A stretch of DNA of 64,000 nt from Flavivirga aquatica (GTDB lineage Bacteria; Bacteroidota; Bacteroidia; Flavobacteriales; Flavobacteriaceae). Shown here piece after piece: positions 51,473 through 61,162 of the stretch. The stretch spans positions 682,001 through 746,000 of the forward strand of contig NZ_MDJD01000034.1 of the NCBI RefSeq assembly GCF_001747085.1, in the 5' to 3' direction. The position numbers and the translations under genes are program-made. Within the stretch, counting starts at the first letter, position 1. Each line of letters starts with the position of its first letter. The notes beneath the pieces were generated by a model. It was not told the DNA's origin. It worked only from the letters and a program-made list of their open reading frames with translations, and searched no databases.

Positions 51473-51942
51473 ATGAAACACGAATGGAGAAAAAAGGAAA
51501 AAACAGTTTACATACCAAAAAACAAACCTAAGTTAATTACTATTCCAGAATATCAATTTATAACATTAAGCGGAAAAGGAAATCCCAACAGTCCTTTTTT
51601 CTCTGAATGTATAGGCGTATTATACAGAGTCGCTTATGCTATAAAAATGAATCTGAAAACCTTAAAAGAAGCACCTAAAAACTATAACGATTGGACAGTA
51701 TACCCATTAGAAGGGATTTGGGACATTACCGAAAAAGCTAAACAAAATTTTAACGGACAAATAAACAAAGACGAGTTAGTATTTAATTTAATGATAAGAC
51801 AACCCCATTTTGTTAGCGACAAATACTTTAACGATATGTTAGAGTTTACAAAAATAAAAAGCCTCACAGCCTTTTAAACGAGGTTAAATTTGATAAAATA
51901 ACTGATGGAAAATGTATTCAAATGCTACATATTGGGAGTGAA
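51473..51942 (+). pseudogene. GyrI-like domain protein, frameshifted and cut by the CRISPR array
   Basis: The gene begins MKHEWRKKEKTVYIPKNKPK, typical for GyrI-like (AraC effector-binding type) proteins of about 200 residues, with VYPLEGIWDITEKA and DELVFNLMIRQPHFVSDKYF. After FNDMLEF the frame shifts: the ORF ends at 51877 in FTKIKSLTAF, but the +1 frame reads NKKPHSLLNEVKFDKITDGK and CIQMLHIGSEV, exactly what homologues have there. The coding similarity then stops at 51942, where the first CRISPR repeat begins; the last ~50 residues of the family are absent. It is therefore a decayed gene truncated at the array boundary. Confidence 0.85.
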
Positions 51943-53805
51943 GTTGTGAATTGCTTTCAGAATTGTATTTTTACTTAGCATTCACAGTACATTGTAGTAA
52001 GGAATTAACCACTACATTGTTGTGAATTGCTTTCAGAATTGTATTTTTACTTAGCATTCACAGTATTGGCTTTTCTATTCTAGCGAGGAAATAGGTTGTG
52101 AATTGCTTTCAGAATTGTATTTTTACTTAGCATTCACAGTACTTCACCTTTAATGTTAGATTCTATAACGGTTGTGAATTGCTTTCAGAATTGTATTTTT
52201 ACTTAGCATTCACAGTAGATAGCAGAAATAAAATGCTACCAACCTAGTTGTGAATTGCTTTCAGAATTGTATTTTTACTTAGCATTCACAGTTTAATTGA
52301 TAAGCTTCATTGCCTAATGGTGTTGTGAATTGCTTTCAGAATTGTATTTTTACTTAGCATTCACAGTTCCGTTCCTCTTCGAGTGCTTCCTCAATTTGTT
52401 GTGAATTGCTTTCAGAATTGTATTTTTACTTAGCATTCACAGTATACAAGAGTATTGATTGGGGTCAGAATACGTTGTGAATTGCTTTCAGAATTGTATT
52501 TTTACTTAGCATTCACAGTATTATATTGCTGTAAAGCTACCTCTGGAGGTTGTGAATTGCTTTCAGAATTGTATTTTTACTTAGCATTCACAGTTGGGTC
52601 TATTGGATTCCAACTAGCCAAATCGTTGTGAATTGCTTTCAGAATTGTATTTTTACTTAGCATTCACAGTCTCTGGATAGGCGTTATCTTTTCCGTTCGT
52701 GTTGTGAATTGCTTTCAGAATTGTATTTTTACTTAGCATTCACAGTTGATACGCCACCGTTAAGGCAATCAAATAGTTGTGAATTGCTTTCAGAATTGTA
52801 TTTTTACTTAGCATTCACAGTGTAGCTGTGGATATTCAACGTGGAACAGATGTTGTGAATTGCTTTCAGAATTGTATTTTTACTTAGCATTCACAGTCAT
52901 CTGAAAAGAAAACTGCTACTGCTGCTTGTTGTGAATTGCTTTCAGAATTGTATTTTTACTTAGCATTCACAGTGCTGTAATAATACATTTAAATTCTGGG
53001 TATGTTGTGAATTGCTTTCAGAATTGTATTTTTACTTAGCATTCACAGTTAAAATTATTACTTACAACGTGCTACAGAGTTGTGAATTGCTTTCAGAATT
53101 GTATTTTTACTTAGCATTCACAGTTGGCTTATGTTTGATCTACTCGGAATAGATAGTTGTGAATTGCTTTCAGAATTGTATTTTTACTTAGCATTCACAG
53201 TTGTAAAAACTTCTTGTCCTTTAAGCTTATTGTTGTGAATTGCTTTCAGAATTGTATTTTTACTTAGCATTCACAGTTTTTGCGGTTGTACCTACAGCTA
53301 TGTACTGTTGTGAATTGCTTTCAGAATTGTATTTTTACTTAGCATTCACAGTACAGGGTTACGTAGCACCTTAAGAACGTAAGTTGTGAATTGCTTTCAG
53401 AATTGTATTTTTACTTAGCATTCACAGTAAGGAAAACCTCCCGACTAGCGACGACCTGTTGTGAATTGCTTTCAGAATTGTATTTTTACTTAGCATTCAC
53501 AGTAAACACAAAATAAGGACACTAGCGAGAATAGTTGTGAATTGCTTTCAGAATTGTATTTTTACTTAGCATTCACAGTTAAAACAGCTCAGTTCGTGGT
53601 GTGGGATTTGTTGTGAATTGCTTTCAGAATTGTATTTTTACTTAGCATTCACAGTTCTATAGCGGAACTAAAATCATATAAGCTGTTGTGAATTGCTTTC
53701 AGAATTGTATTTTTACTTAGCATTCACAGTTTCCTTTAATTCTGGAACATCTGGAAACGGTTGTGAATTGCTTTCAGAATTGTATTTTTACTTAGCATTC
53801 ACAGT
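51943..53805 (+). CRISPR. Type II-C CRISPR array: 25 repeats of 46 bp, 24 spacers of 29-31 bp
   Basis: Each repeat starts GTTGTGAATTGCTTTCAGAA, continues TTGTATTTTTACTTAGC and ends ATTCACAGT. All 25 copies look identical, and I see no degenerate terminal repeat. Spacers: fifteen of 30 bp, eight of 29, one of 31. TGTGAAT near the start and ATTCACA near the end are complementary. The first ~22 bases of the repeat pair with the tracrRNA anti-repeat at 59724-59745, so crRNAs (spacer followed by the 5' part of the repeat) are read on the plus strand, toward cas2 and against the cas operon. Spacer targets are not identifiable from this window. Confidence 0.98.
51944..51973 (+). promoter_or_regulatory. 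Promoter-like sequence inside each CRISPR repeat (first copy given)
   Basis: Repeat positions 2-4 are TTG and 24-31 are TATTTTTA, separated by 19 bases: TTG-N19-TAnnTTT plus A in place of the final G of the Bacteroidetes consensus. Transcription would start about 6 bases further, in the last ~10 bases of the repeat, and run through the following spacer. The same pattern occurs in all 25 repeats. Repeat-embedded promoters are known from Neisseria II-C arrays; here it is inferred. Confidence 0.6.
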
Positions 53806-53914
53806 ATATCGACACTTAAATAACTGATATACTGAATGTTGAGTGTTTAATTAGAATCTACAATTTTATTGCTTTTTATAGGCTTAAACGCTTTTTAATC
53901 AAATATTTAAATTT
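53806..53914. other. AT-rich spacer between the CRISPR array and cas2
   Basis: 109 bases without a gene. It could be the leader used for spacer integration, or simply the trailer, since transcription direction points toward it. Sequence alone does not settle which array end grows. Confidence 0.5.
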
Positions 53915-54307
<393 letters not shown>

Positions 54308-54312
54308 TTAAA

Positions 54313-55209
54313 TCACACAAATTCTGGGTATAGCACTTTTCTGCTTATGCCAGAAAAACATTGGTATAAACTATTAGTAGTTCTACTCATGGCTACCATT
54401 AGTGGGCTTTTATTGCCATCAATAAGCACATCCATTACTGGTAATTGCAATAAACTTGTTTTTAATGCCGTTGTTAACACTTCAAAAGGTTCATTAGATT
54501 TTACAATATCATAGACTAAAACATCTACAAAAACACGATAGGGTTCCATAATATCATCAGCTAAACAAAAAGCATTATATTTATTATGATGAAATATACC
54601 TACCGATGGTAACATACCGCTACTTACTAAAGCACGAGCAGTTAAGGCTCTTAAAATAGCATATCCATAATTTAATAGGTTGTTAGGGGCTAAACCATGT
54701 TGTCCTCTTATAAAATTTTCAATACCAAAAATATGTTTCCAATAATAAACCGCTGCCCGACTTTCATGATTTTCTGTATCGCCACTCTTTACCTCTAAAG
54801 CCCATTTATACATTTTTCTAGCAGGAATTCCCTGCTTATCCATAAAGCTTGCTTGATTTTCTATTTTTGAACTTATAGTTTGTTGCCATAAGTTTTTTTG
54901 CAAGGGTATACTAGCTTGCAATTGATGTTTAATACGTTCTGTCTGTTCGCTATGCCCTACCAAAGGTTGTAATAAACTTATGGGTAAATGGTAGCTATCA
55001 CAGCTAATTATTGCTGCTTTATTTTGAATAAGCTTAGCCAACAAACCATTACTTATAGTTATTTGTTGATGTTCTAGCACTAATATGCCAATATCCTCAA
55101 TAGGTACTGTTTTGGGTGGTGTACTTTCCTCTGGATAACTAACTACTAACTGTTTATTTTTTGTACTCAAATAGGCTGGGGTACCAAAAAAGAGGGTTCG
55201 CTTTATCAT
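54313..55209 (-). CDS. cas1: CRISPR-associated endonuclease Cas1 (type II-C)
   Basis: 298 residues, the integrase of spacer acquisition. The start is MIKRTLFFGTPAYLSTKNKQ. The conserved region VYYWKHIFGIENFIRGQHG and NNLLNYGYAILRALTARALV carries the metal-binding Glu/Asn set; the His is in VGIFHHNKYNAFCLADDIME with the Asp at its end. The size and the sequence match type II Cas1. Its ATG overlaps the cas9 stop by 4 bases (ATGA), so expression is coupled to cas9. Confidence 0.96.
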   Translation of the reverse strand: MIKRTLFFGTPAYLSTKNKQLVVSYPEESTPPKTVPIEDIGILVLEHQQITISNGLLAKLIQNKAAIISCDSYHLPISLLQPLVGHSEQTERIKHQLQASIPLQKNLWQQTISSKIENQASFMDKQGIPARKMYKWALEVKSGDTENHESRAAVYYWKHIFGIENFIRGQHGLAPNNLLNYGYAILRALTARALVSSGMLPSVGIFHHNKYNAFCLADDIMEPYRVFVDVLVYDIVKSNEPFEVLTTALKTSLLQLPVMDVLIDGNKSPLMVAMSRTTNSLYQCFSGISRKVLYPEFV

Positions 55210-58200
55210 CTTATAACGCTTATAATATTACCCAATCTATCCATTTTTAATTTCCAGCATCTATCTTTTATCATAATGCCATCAATAGACTTTTCCATTT
55301 TATTTAAAGCAGAAAACTCTACTTTATTTTGAATAGGTTTTGAAATAGTGTTATGAACAAAAAAGCATTGATAGGTTGAACAACTTACTGTCTTATATAT
55401 TTTTTCTACTTGCTTTTTGTTTAAATTATTAAAATTAACTAATGATGGATTATCTATTTCTTCATCTGTTGGAACATATACCAAATCATTAGGTGATAAT
55501 GAAAACAAGAACTTTCCTTTTGTATGGTTTACAGGAACTGGTGTTCGCTCATTTTTAGGTAAATTAGATACCTGTTTTTGATGTTCTATAACTTCATTTA
55601 AGGGTATTGTTTCATACACTCGTTTTTTATCTTTTTCATTCAAATAAATGGCAAAAAACAGATTAGTTCCTTTAGCTGCTTCAACATACTTATCTTTTTT
55701 ATTTCCTGAATTGCCAACTTTAAATCGACTACCTATTTCATATAATCTTACTTTATAAATAGGTTGATGATTTTTTCCTTTGTTTAAAACTTTAATATTT
55801 TTATTTAATTCTTCTACGCCATCTGCATTAAAAGCCAAATCAAATTTTTCTTTTCCTTTATCGTCTAAATAATTATTTAAATGCCTTTCAAGAATTTTTT
55901 GAATACTAATATCTGTAATTTTATCAAGTTGCTTTCTCGTTTTTATTTCAGATAAAGAAACTCTTGAAGCTGTTGCAATTTTCCCCTTTGGCGTGGGAAT
56001 ATTTAATTTACCAGAAACAGTTTCTTTATGCATTGGCTTTCTTATTGCCCAATTATCGCCTTTGGTTTGTTTTACTAATACTTTTTTAAGTTGCCCCTCC
56101 TTTTCAGCCCATTGCCATGTTTTGTTATTGGTTTTATTAATAACTCTTGTGTTTTGCTTAAAACTAATAATGGTTTTTTCTAAAACAGATTTCGCTTCTA
56201 CAGGAAAACCATCCCAGGGATGCTTAAAAAATTTGGTGTAATGGTTTTTATCATTCTTAATTAGCAACAAGTCTCTTAATCCATAATTCTTTTTTTCTGC
56301 ATTTAAGGCATTTAAATAATTGATATGATTTCTAGTACAACAAGCAATTACCAAAGCATCTAAAGCGTGGTGTCTATGGTCTATTCGCTTTTTTGAAAAC
56401 CCTTTTGAAATTTCGTCTGGAACTTGTACTCTAAAAGCATTTATTTTTGTATCCCAATATCCAAAATTATTAGAATTAGTCATGGTATTTAAACGTTGAA
56501 ACCTTGAAGCTACCAATTCGTTCCATTTATCATTTAACCCCCAATCTTGTTTAAGTTTTGAAGTTATAGCACCTGTTACTGGAACTATATGTTTTGTAGT
56601 TACTTCCTGTTCGTCTTCTTCTCTAACCAAATTACCTAAAAGACCTTTTATAAATTTACTAATATACCTGCTATCGTTTAATTGACGATTTATAAAGCCT
56701 TCGGGAATCTCTTCACTTAATAATTTTTTAAGTTTATTTTTATTTTTTTTGAAATATTGATTGCAATGTTTTTCATATTGCTCTAAAGTAAATATTTCAA
56801 CCGTTTTGTTTTTACCTAAAGATACTTTCTCTGTACCGTGTTTTTTTATAAACTCATAGGCTGTTTGGTTATCTTTTAATTGATTTACCTCACTTTCACA
56901 AATTATTTTATTACTTAGAGAATTATCAAAATAAAGAGATTGAGGTATAATGTGTTCTATTTGATAATCGGTAGTAAATAATTTACTCATTGGAATAGTT
57001 TTTCCTGTGTACGGCGAAGTATAACCTTGTTCTAACCATAACTTGTATTTTATTATTTCTGCTTTAGTTGGCGAACTATTTTTTCTTATTTTTTCAATAG
57101 CATCATCAACTACATCTATGCTTTGATATATACCTTCTTCATAAATTTTCAGAATTTCTTGTTGATTTCGCGAATATGATTTAACCTCTTGGACACCTTC
57201 ATTTTGTAATTCTTTTAAAATTTCTTTGATTCTATGATTTGTATTTTCGTTTTCTGTAACTCGATTAGTCGATGCTTTACGCTTGTAGGCAGGGTTTTTC
57301 ATTTCTCGTCCTAACTCTACATGAATTTCATTAAAAAAGGATGCTTTTCCTTTTCCATAATATTGCCAAATATCCCTTACTGTTCTTAATGTTTCGGTGA
57401 CCACTTGTTCTACAATTGGGTTTCGCAAACTATGCTGTTTAAACCCTTCAAGATATTTATTAATATCGTCTGGAGATTTCCAATACGCTATACTATTGAC
57501 TTCAGAATGGCGATTATAAACCAAATAACAAGCTTGATAAGTATTAAGCCCTTTTAAAGGGTTTTTATCTTTAAAATCTATAAAGCTTTTTAATAATTGT
57601 TTTTTAATATCATCATCTGTAATCTTTTCATCTATTTTATCTTTATTAAAATCGATACCTTTTAATCGCTCTATAATACTATAAGCACGATCTTTAACCT
57701 CTTGTTTTATCTCAGATTCATTCCAGTATTCACCCATTCGCATTAAAGGCAATAGCCTTTTAATCGCTTTTTCTGAATAAGCAGCATACTCATTTTTAAA
57801 TGGAGGAAATCGCTTAAAATTTTCTACAAATGAATCTATATCTATGTTATTCTTTATAGCAAAATTCTTTATTGCTTTTTCATACTGTATTTTATCTTTT
57901 ACAGAATATATAATGTGCCATAATTTTAACTCTGTTTCTGAAGTAAAAAATAGATTTAAATCAAGGTTTTTTACTTTTTTTAATCTTGATATAAGTTGTG
58001 ATTTGGTTTCATTACAAGGATATTTTTTATCTTCTACGTAATTCCATCTATAATTATTTTTTTTTCCCTTTTCTATCTGTTTATTATTAATAAAAAACTG
58101 AATGATTTGTTTTTGTTCGATCTCTTTTTTAATGTTTAAAAAATCAAATAATTCTACCCAATCGGCTTCCGTCTTTAATAAATCACTGGTTATATCATGG

Positions 58201-59630
58201 TCTATAAGATTTCCTTTTACATCTTCTTTTTGGTAAATTTTTAGGTTTTTTAAAAATTGCCATAATCTAAATTCTTGAAACAAAGGGTGCGATTTTGAAA
58301 TGGCTTTTAGAGGTTCCTTCTGCCAAATTTCATTTTCTTTATTGGTAACTTTATTAAGTACCGTTTTTTTAAACAGCCTTGTTTCATATTGACATCCAGA
58401 AATAGTAGATTTTTTACTTTTTAAAGGTCTTTGATAGAAAATAATATCATCGGTAAACAAATATTCAAAACCTTTGCTTTTAATATTATTTTGATGCGCC
58501 TCATTTCTTGGGTATAGCTCTTGGATACATGTCTCATATAAGGTTTTGCTTTGTAATTCTGGATGGTGTTTTAATTGTTCTTTTATAATTTTAATAAATT
58601 CTTCTTTATAAAATTTTCTTTCAATAGTTTTTACAAGTTTTCCTTTAATTTTTTGTTTAGCATTTTGTAAAAGTGTCTCATATATATATTGTCCAACAGT
58701 ATGTTTTGAAATCTCTACATCTTGCTCTGTTTTCTTTTTGATAGCAATCCAATCTTTTTCTGAATCTACTGCCCTAAAATTTCTTTTAACATTGCCTGCT
58801 TTATCTAATTTTAACGAACCATCTTTTTCTTTATTAGTCGTTACTATAAATTCTTTATTTTTTCCAATCCAATTGTCTAATGACTCTTTACTCTGCCTCT
58901 TATAAACCCAATCATTTTCTAAAATCACATTGTACCAAGTTCCTCTGGCATTTTTATCTTCAGTTTCTTGGACCTCTACTACTTTCAATGAATAAAAATC
59001 TTCAATTTTACTTTCATCTAATACGTCTTCTCCCCTTAACTGATAATAACCTCTTTTTTGATTGAAATTGAGAATTATCCATGCTAATTCTTCTTTTTTT
59101 ATTTTTTGAGATAATGCTTTTTTACGTAAATAATAAAGCGTCCAATCGTAAGGTATTTTGGTTTCTATACCATTTTCTCTTTTATAAAATAGTTGGGGTT
59201 GGGTTTGTTTAAACTCTTTTACCATTTCCTTAAAAGAATCCATAAAAATAAATTCATGCCTACCTATTTGATTTTTAGCATAATTCAATTTCTCTTCAAC
59301 ATTTTCTTTAAATTGACCTAGTTTTTTTTCAAAATCAATTGCGTTTGAATAGTGCTTTGGTAAAAAATCTAAAATATTCAAAACTCTATGGAGTCGCTCT
59401 CTTCTAAGCAAGTTACGTTGATTCAATCTACGAACACCACGGTAACTAGTACGTTCTGCTGTTTGAGATATCGAAACTCCTGAATCGAATTTCCCTAGTA
59501 TATCTTGACTCATTGGAATAATTCGACTACCCAAGCCATTTATTTTTCCTTGTTTTTTTTCGAAATCAGATTCTATTAACGCCCAACCAATCGAGTTTGT
59601 TCCTAAATCAAGTCCTAATATTTTCTTCAT
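55206..59630 (-). CDS. cas9: Cas9, type II-C (1474 residues)
   Basis: RNA-guided DNA endonuclease. I place the start at the ATG at 59630 (MKKILGLDLGTNSIGWALIE). The open frame continues to 59771, but that part overlaps the tracrRNA gene and has no family match. RuvC-I Asp is D8. The arginine-rich bridge helix is RGVRRLNQRNLLRRERLHRV. RuvC-II is IHVELGREMK with E772. HNH is DYQIEHIIPQSLYFDNSLSN with H893, and RuvC-III is DHRHHALDALVI with D1091. All catalytic residues are present. It is large for II-C but normal for Flavobacteriaceae. No csn2 or cas4 follows, which fixes subtype II-C. Confidence 0.97.
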   Translation of the reverse strand: MKKILGLDLGTNSIGWALIESDFEKKQGKINGLGSRIIPMSQDILGKFDSGVSISQTAERTSYRGVRRLNQRNLLRRERLHRVLNILDFLPKHYSNAIDFEKKLGQFKENVEEKLNYAKNQIGRHEFIFMDSFKEMVKEFKQTQPQLFYKRENGIETKIPYDWTLYYLRKKALSQKIKKEELAWIILNFNQKRGYYQLRGEDVLDESKIEDFYSLKVVEVQETEDKNARGTWYNVILENDWVYKRQSKESLDNWIGKNKEFIVTTNKEKDGSLKLDKAGNVKRNFRAVDSEKDWIAIKKKTEQDVEISKHTVGQYIYETLLQNAKQKIKGKLVKTIERKFYKEEFIKIIKEQLKHHPELQSKTLYETCIQELYPRNEAHQNNIKSKGFEYLFTDDIIFYQRPLKSKKSTISGCQYETRLFKKTVLNKVTNKENEIWQKEPLKAISKSHPLFQEFRLWQFLKNLKIYQKEDVKGNLIDHDITSDLLKTEADWVELFDFLNIKKEIEQKQIIQFFINNKQIEKGKKNNYRWNYVEDKKYPCNETKSQLISRLKKVKNLDLNLFFTSETELKLWHIIYSVKDKIQYEKAIKNFAIKNNIDIDSFVENFKRFPPFKNEYAAYSEKAIKRLLPLMRMGEYWNESEIKQEVKDRAYSIIERLKGIDFNKDKIDEKITDDDIKKQLLKSFIDFKDKNPLKGLNTYQACYLVYNRHSEVNSIAYWKSPDDINKYLEGFKQHSLRNPIVEQVVTETLRTVRDIWQYYGKGKASFFNEIHVELGREMKNPAYKRKASTNRVTENENTNHRIKEILKELQNEGVQEVKSYSRNQQEILKIYEEGIYQSIDVVDDAIEKIRKNSSPTKAEIIKYKLWLEQGYTSPYTGKTIPMSKLFTTDYQIEHIIPQSLYFDNSLSNKIICESEVNQLKDNQTAYEFIKKHGTEKVSLGKNKTVEIFTLEQYEKHCNQYFKKNKNKLKKLLSEEIPEGFINRQLNDSRYISKFIKGLLGNLVREEDEQEVTTKHIVPVTGAITSKLKQDWGLNDKWNELVASRFQRLNTMTNSNNFGYWDTKINAFRVQVPDEISKGFSKKRIDHRHHALDALVIACCTRNHINYLNALNAEKKNYGLRDLLLIKNDKNHYTKFFKHPWDGFPVEAKSVLEKTIISFKQNTRVINKTNNKTWQWAEKEGQLKKVLVKQTKGDNWAIRKPMHKETVSGKLNIPTPKGKIATASRVSLSEIKTRKQLDKITDISIQKILERHLNNYLDDKGKEKFDLAFNADGVEELNKNIKVLNKGKNHQPIYKVRLYEIGSRFKVGNSGNKKDKYVEAAKGTNLFFAIYLNEKDKKRVYETIPLNEVIEHQKQVSNLPKNERTPVPVNHTKGKFLFSLSPNDLVYVPTDEEIDNPSLVNFNNLNKKQVEKIYKTVSCSTYQCFFVHNTISKPIQNKVEFSALNKMEKSIDGIMIKDRCWKLKMDRLGNIISVIR

Positions 59631-59709
59631 TTTTATATTTTTATCTAATTTAAATTCTTTAATAATTATTCTATTACGTAAAACCGTAATTAGGTTATTA
59701 TCTTTTTTA

Positions 59710-59717
59710 TATATTTG
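59710..59717 (+). promoter_or_regulatory. -7 box of the tracrRNA gene
   Basis: TATATTTG matches TAnnTTTG exactly and would start transcription around 59722-59724, right at the anti-repeat. No clear TTG box about 20 bases upstream. Confidence 0.6.
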
Positions 59718-59721
59718 TAAA

Positions 59722-59801
59722 ACAATTCTGAAAAGCAATTCACAATAAGGATTATTCCGTTGTGAAAACATACAAAGCGGTTCTTAACGAATCGCTTTTT
59801 T
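59722..59801 (+). ncRNA. tracrRNA of the type II-C system
   Basis: The anti-repeat AATTCTGAAAAGCAATTCACAA (59724-59745, 22 bases) is complementary to the first part of the CRISPR repeat, with one extra A. It continues TAAGGATTATTCCGTTGTGA and AAACATACAAAGCGG, resembling II-C tracrRNAs (ACAATAAGG core as in Neisseria). It ends in hairpin AAAGCGGTTC / GAATCGCTTT plus a T run (59774-59801). The length is about 80 nt. It is encoded on the strand opposite cas9, directly upstream of the cas9 start, and pairs with crRNAs transcribed from the same strand. Confidence 0.9.
59774..59801 (+). terminator. Terminator hairpin of the tracrRNA
   Basis: AAAGCGGTTC (59774-59783) / GAATCGCTTT (59789-59798), one G-T pair, 5-base loop, followed by T residues. 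Confidence 0.88.
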
Positions 59802-59925
59802 ATGTTGTATAAAAACCCTTAAAAACAATATAAGAAAGAACTTTCAAGTCATTTCATTTTTTTAATAGAAAATTCTATAATTTTATTTATATAAAAACCA
59901 CCTACTTTATTAAAAAACAAATCTC

Positions 59926-60453
59926 ATGAAACTAAAATATATCATATTTGCATCTGTACTTTCACTTTTCTCATGTAAAGAAGCACAAAAAAACACAACC
60001 GATTTTAACAAAAAAGAGGAGTCCATTAGTGTAAACAAAACCACTGCATCTGATACATTGGAAAAAAAAGAACCTGAAAATTCTATTGGAACAGATGCGT
60101 TAAAAAAGGATGCGGTAGATCATTATATTTGTTATAAAGACGACAAAAAAGCGGAAAGAGTAATTTGGATAAGTTTTACAGAAAAAAGTAGAGCTATTCA
60201 AGTAAAATACAAAGGACAAAACACAGCTATTGATTTAGTTTTCGTTAAAGAAGAATTTATTAAGGGCGGTGCACACCCTACCATTATAACATATTACAAC
60301 GAAATACATGATGGCAAGTTAAATGGAGAATATAAATTAACACACTCTGGAAATTGGGATTACGTTAAATATATTAGAGGAAAAGATGGTAAGAAATTTA
60401 ATTTCACGATAGATCACAATTCAAATTCTTACCGAAAATCTTCGTGTTTTTAA
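59926..60453 (+). CDS. Hypothetical lipoprotein
   Basis: 175 residues, family not recognised. Signal peptide with lipobox LSLFSCKEA (Cys near residue 17), then a low-complexity Lys/Glu/Thr/Ser linker to about residue 65. A compact C-terminal domain follows, with DHYICYKDDKKAERVIWISF, HPTIITYYNEIHDGKLNGEY and RGKDGKKFNFTIDHNSNSYR, probably beta-rich. It is likely anchored to the inner leaflet of the outer membrane. It lies alone next to the CRISPR locus, beyond the tracrRNA; no functional link to CRISPR is evident. Confidence 0.8.
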   Translation: MKLKYIIFASVLSLFSCKEAQKNTTDFNKKEESISVNKTTASDTLEKKEPENSIGTDALKKDAVDHYICYKDDKKAERVIWISFTEKSRAIQVKYKGQNTAIDLVFVKEEFIKGGAHPTIITYYNEIHDGKLNGEYKLTHSGNWDYVKYIRGKDGKKFNFTIDHNSNSYRKSSCF

Positions 60454-60510
60454 TTAATATAATACTATTCTATAAATTTAGAATAATCGATAAAAAGGAT
60501 ACGAATAAAT

Positions 60511-60556
60511 AAAAACTCAGTATTAAATTGCAGATAACCCAATACTGAGTTTTTAT
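60511..60556. terminator. Bidirectional terminator
   Basis: AAAAACTCAGTATT (60511-60524) / AATACTGAGTTTTT (60541-60554), 16-base loop, with A/T tracts on both sides, between two convergent genes. Confidence 0.85.
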
Positions 60557-60589
60557 TTTATCACCAATTCCCTTATACATTACTATTCT

Positions 60590-60907
60590 TTAATCTTGAA
60601 GTACTTCAATCCTAAAATTGGAAGAAACACTTAAGGCATTTGGACCAGTAACAGCGCTTATATCGTTAGGTGTATCTGTGTGAGTTTCCCAAACATCTTC
60701 ACTATAATTATAACTTGCTCTAAGATAAACAGCATCGTCTACTCCAAATTGAATGGTAACATTACCTGATAAGGACAATGTAAAGGTCTTTCGCACTCCT
60801 CCAACTGTAAATGTTTCATTAATTACTCCTTCTGAGTAAATTGTCCATTCTTGATTTTGTGTAGGATGCGTAGTATTGTAAATAAAAAGTGTATTATTAC
60901 GTGCCAT
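60590..60907 (-). CDS. Small beta-rich hypothetical protein
   Basis: 105 residues, no signal peptide, family not recognised. Alternating hydrophobic and polar residues (TFTVGGVRKTFTLSLSGNV, VYLRASYNYSEDVWETHTD) suggest a small all-beta domain, perhaps a lectin- or actinoporin-like sandwich; this is only a guess. A -7 box TAGATTTG is about 32 bases upstream and a terminator is downstream, so it is an independent unit. The lack of a leader suggests a cytosolic protein or unconventional export. Confidence 0.65.
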   Translation of the reverse strand: MARNNTLFIYNTTHPTQNQEWTIYSEGVINETFTVGGVRKTFTLSLSGNVTIQFGVDDAVYLRASYNYSEDVWETHTDTPNDISAVTGPNALSVSSNFRIEVLQD

Positions 60908-60938
60908 TTTATTTTAAAATTAGTAAATGTATATATTA

Positions 60939-60946
60939 CAAATCTA
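60939..60946 (-). promoter_or_regulatory. -7 box of the 105-aa gene
   Basis: On the minus strand TAGATTTG (60946-60939) fits TAnnTTTG, 32 bases before the ATG at 60907. The rest of 60908-61162 shows no gene. Confidence 0.5.
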
Positions 60947-61162
60947 CCTTTAATATAAGCCAGAAGTATGAGTGGATATACTCATTTCAAAACACCAGTA
61001 CAAACACCTAAAAACTAATGTATCAGTAAATTAATACAAAAAAACACGATTTTTTCACTAATGGGTATATTATATAAAGAAGCTCCTTTCTTTGGGTATA
61101 AAAATAAAAACAACAATCTAATAAACGTTATTTTCCTAATAGAGCTCCTGCTTACACAAAAA

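Noticed and set aside
59631-59771. N-terminal extension of the cas9 open reading frame to 59771
   Set aside because: The extra 47 codons overlap the tracrRNA anti-repeat and carry no Cas9 similarity; the RuvC-I motif follows directly after the ATG at 59630.
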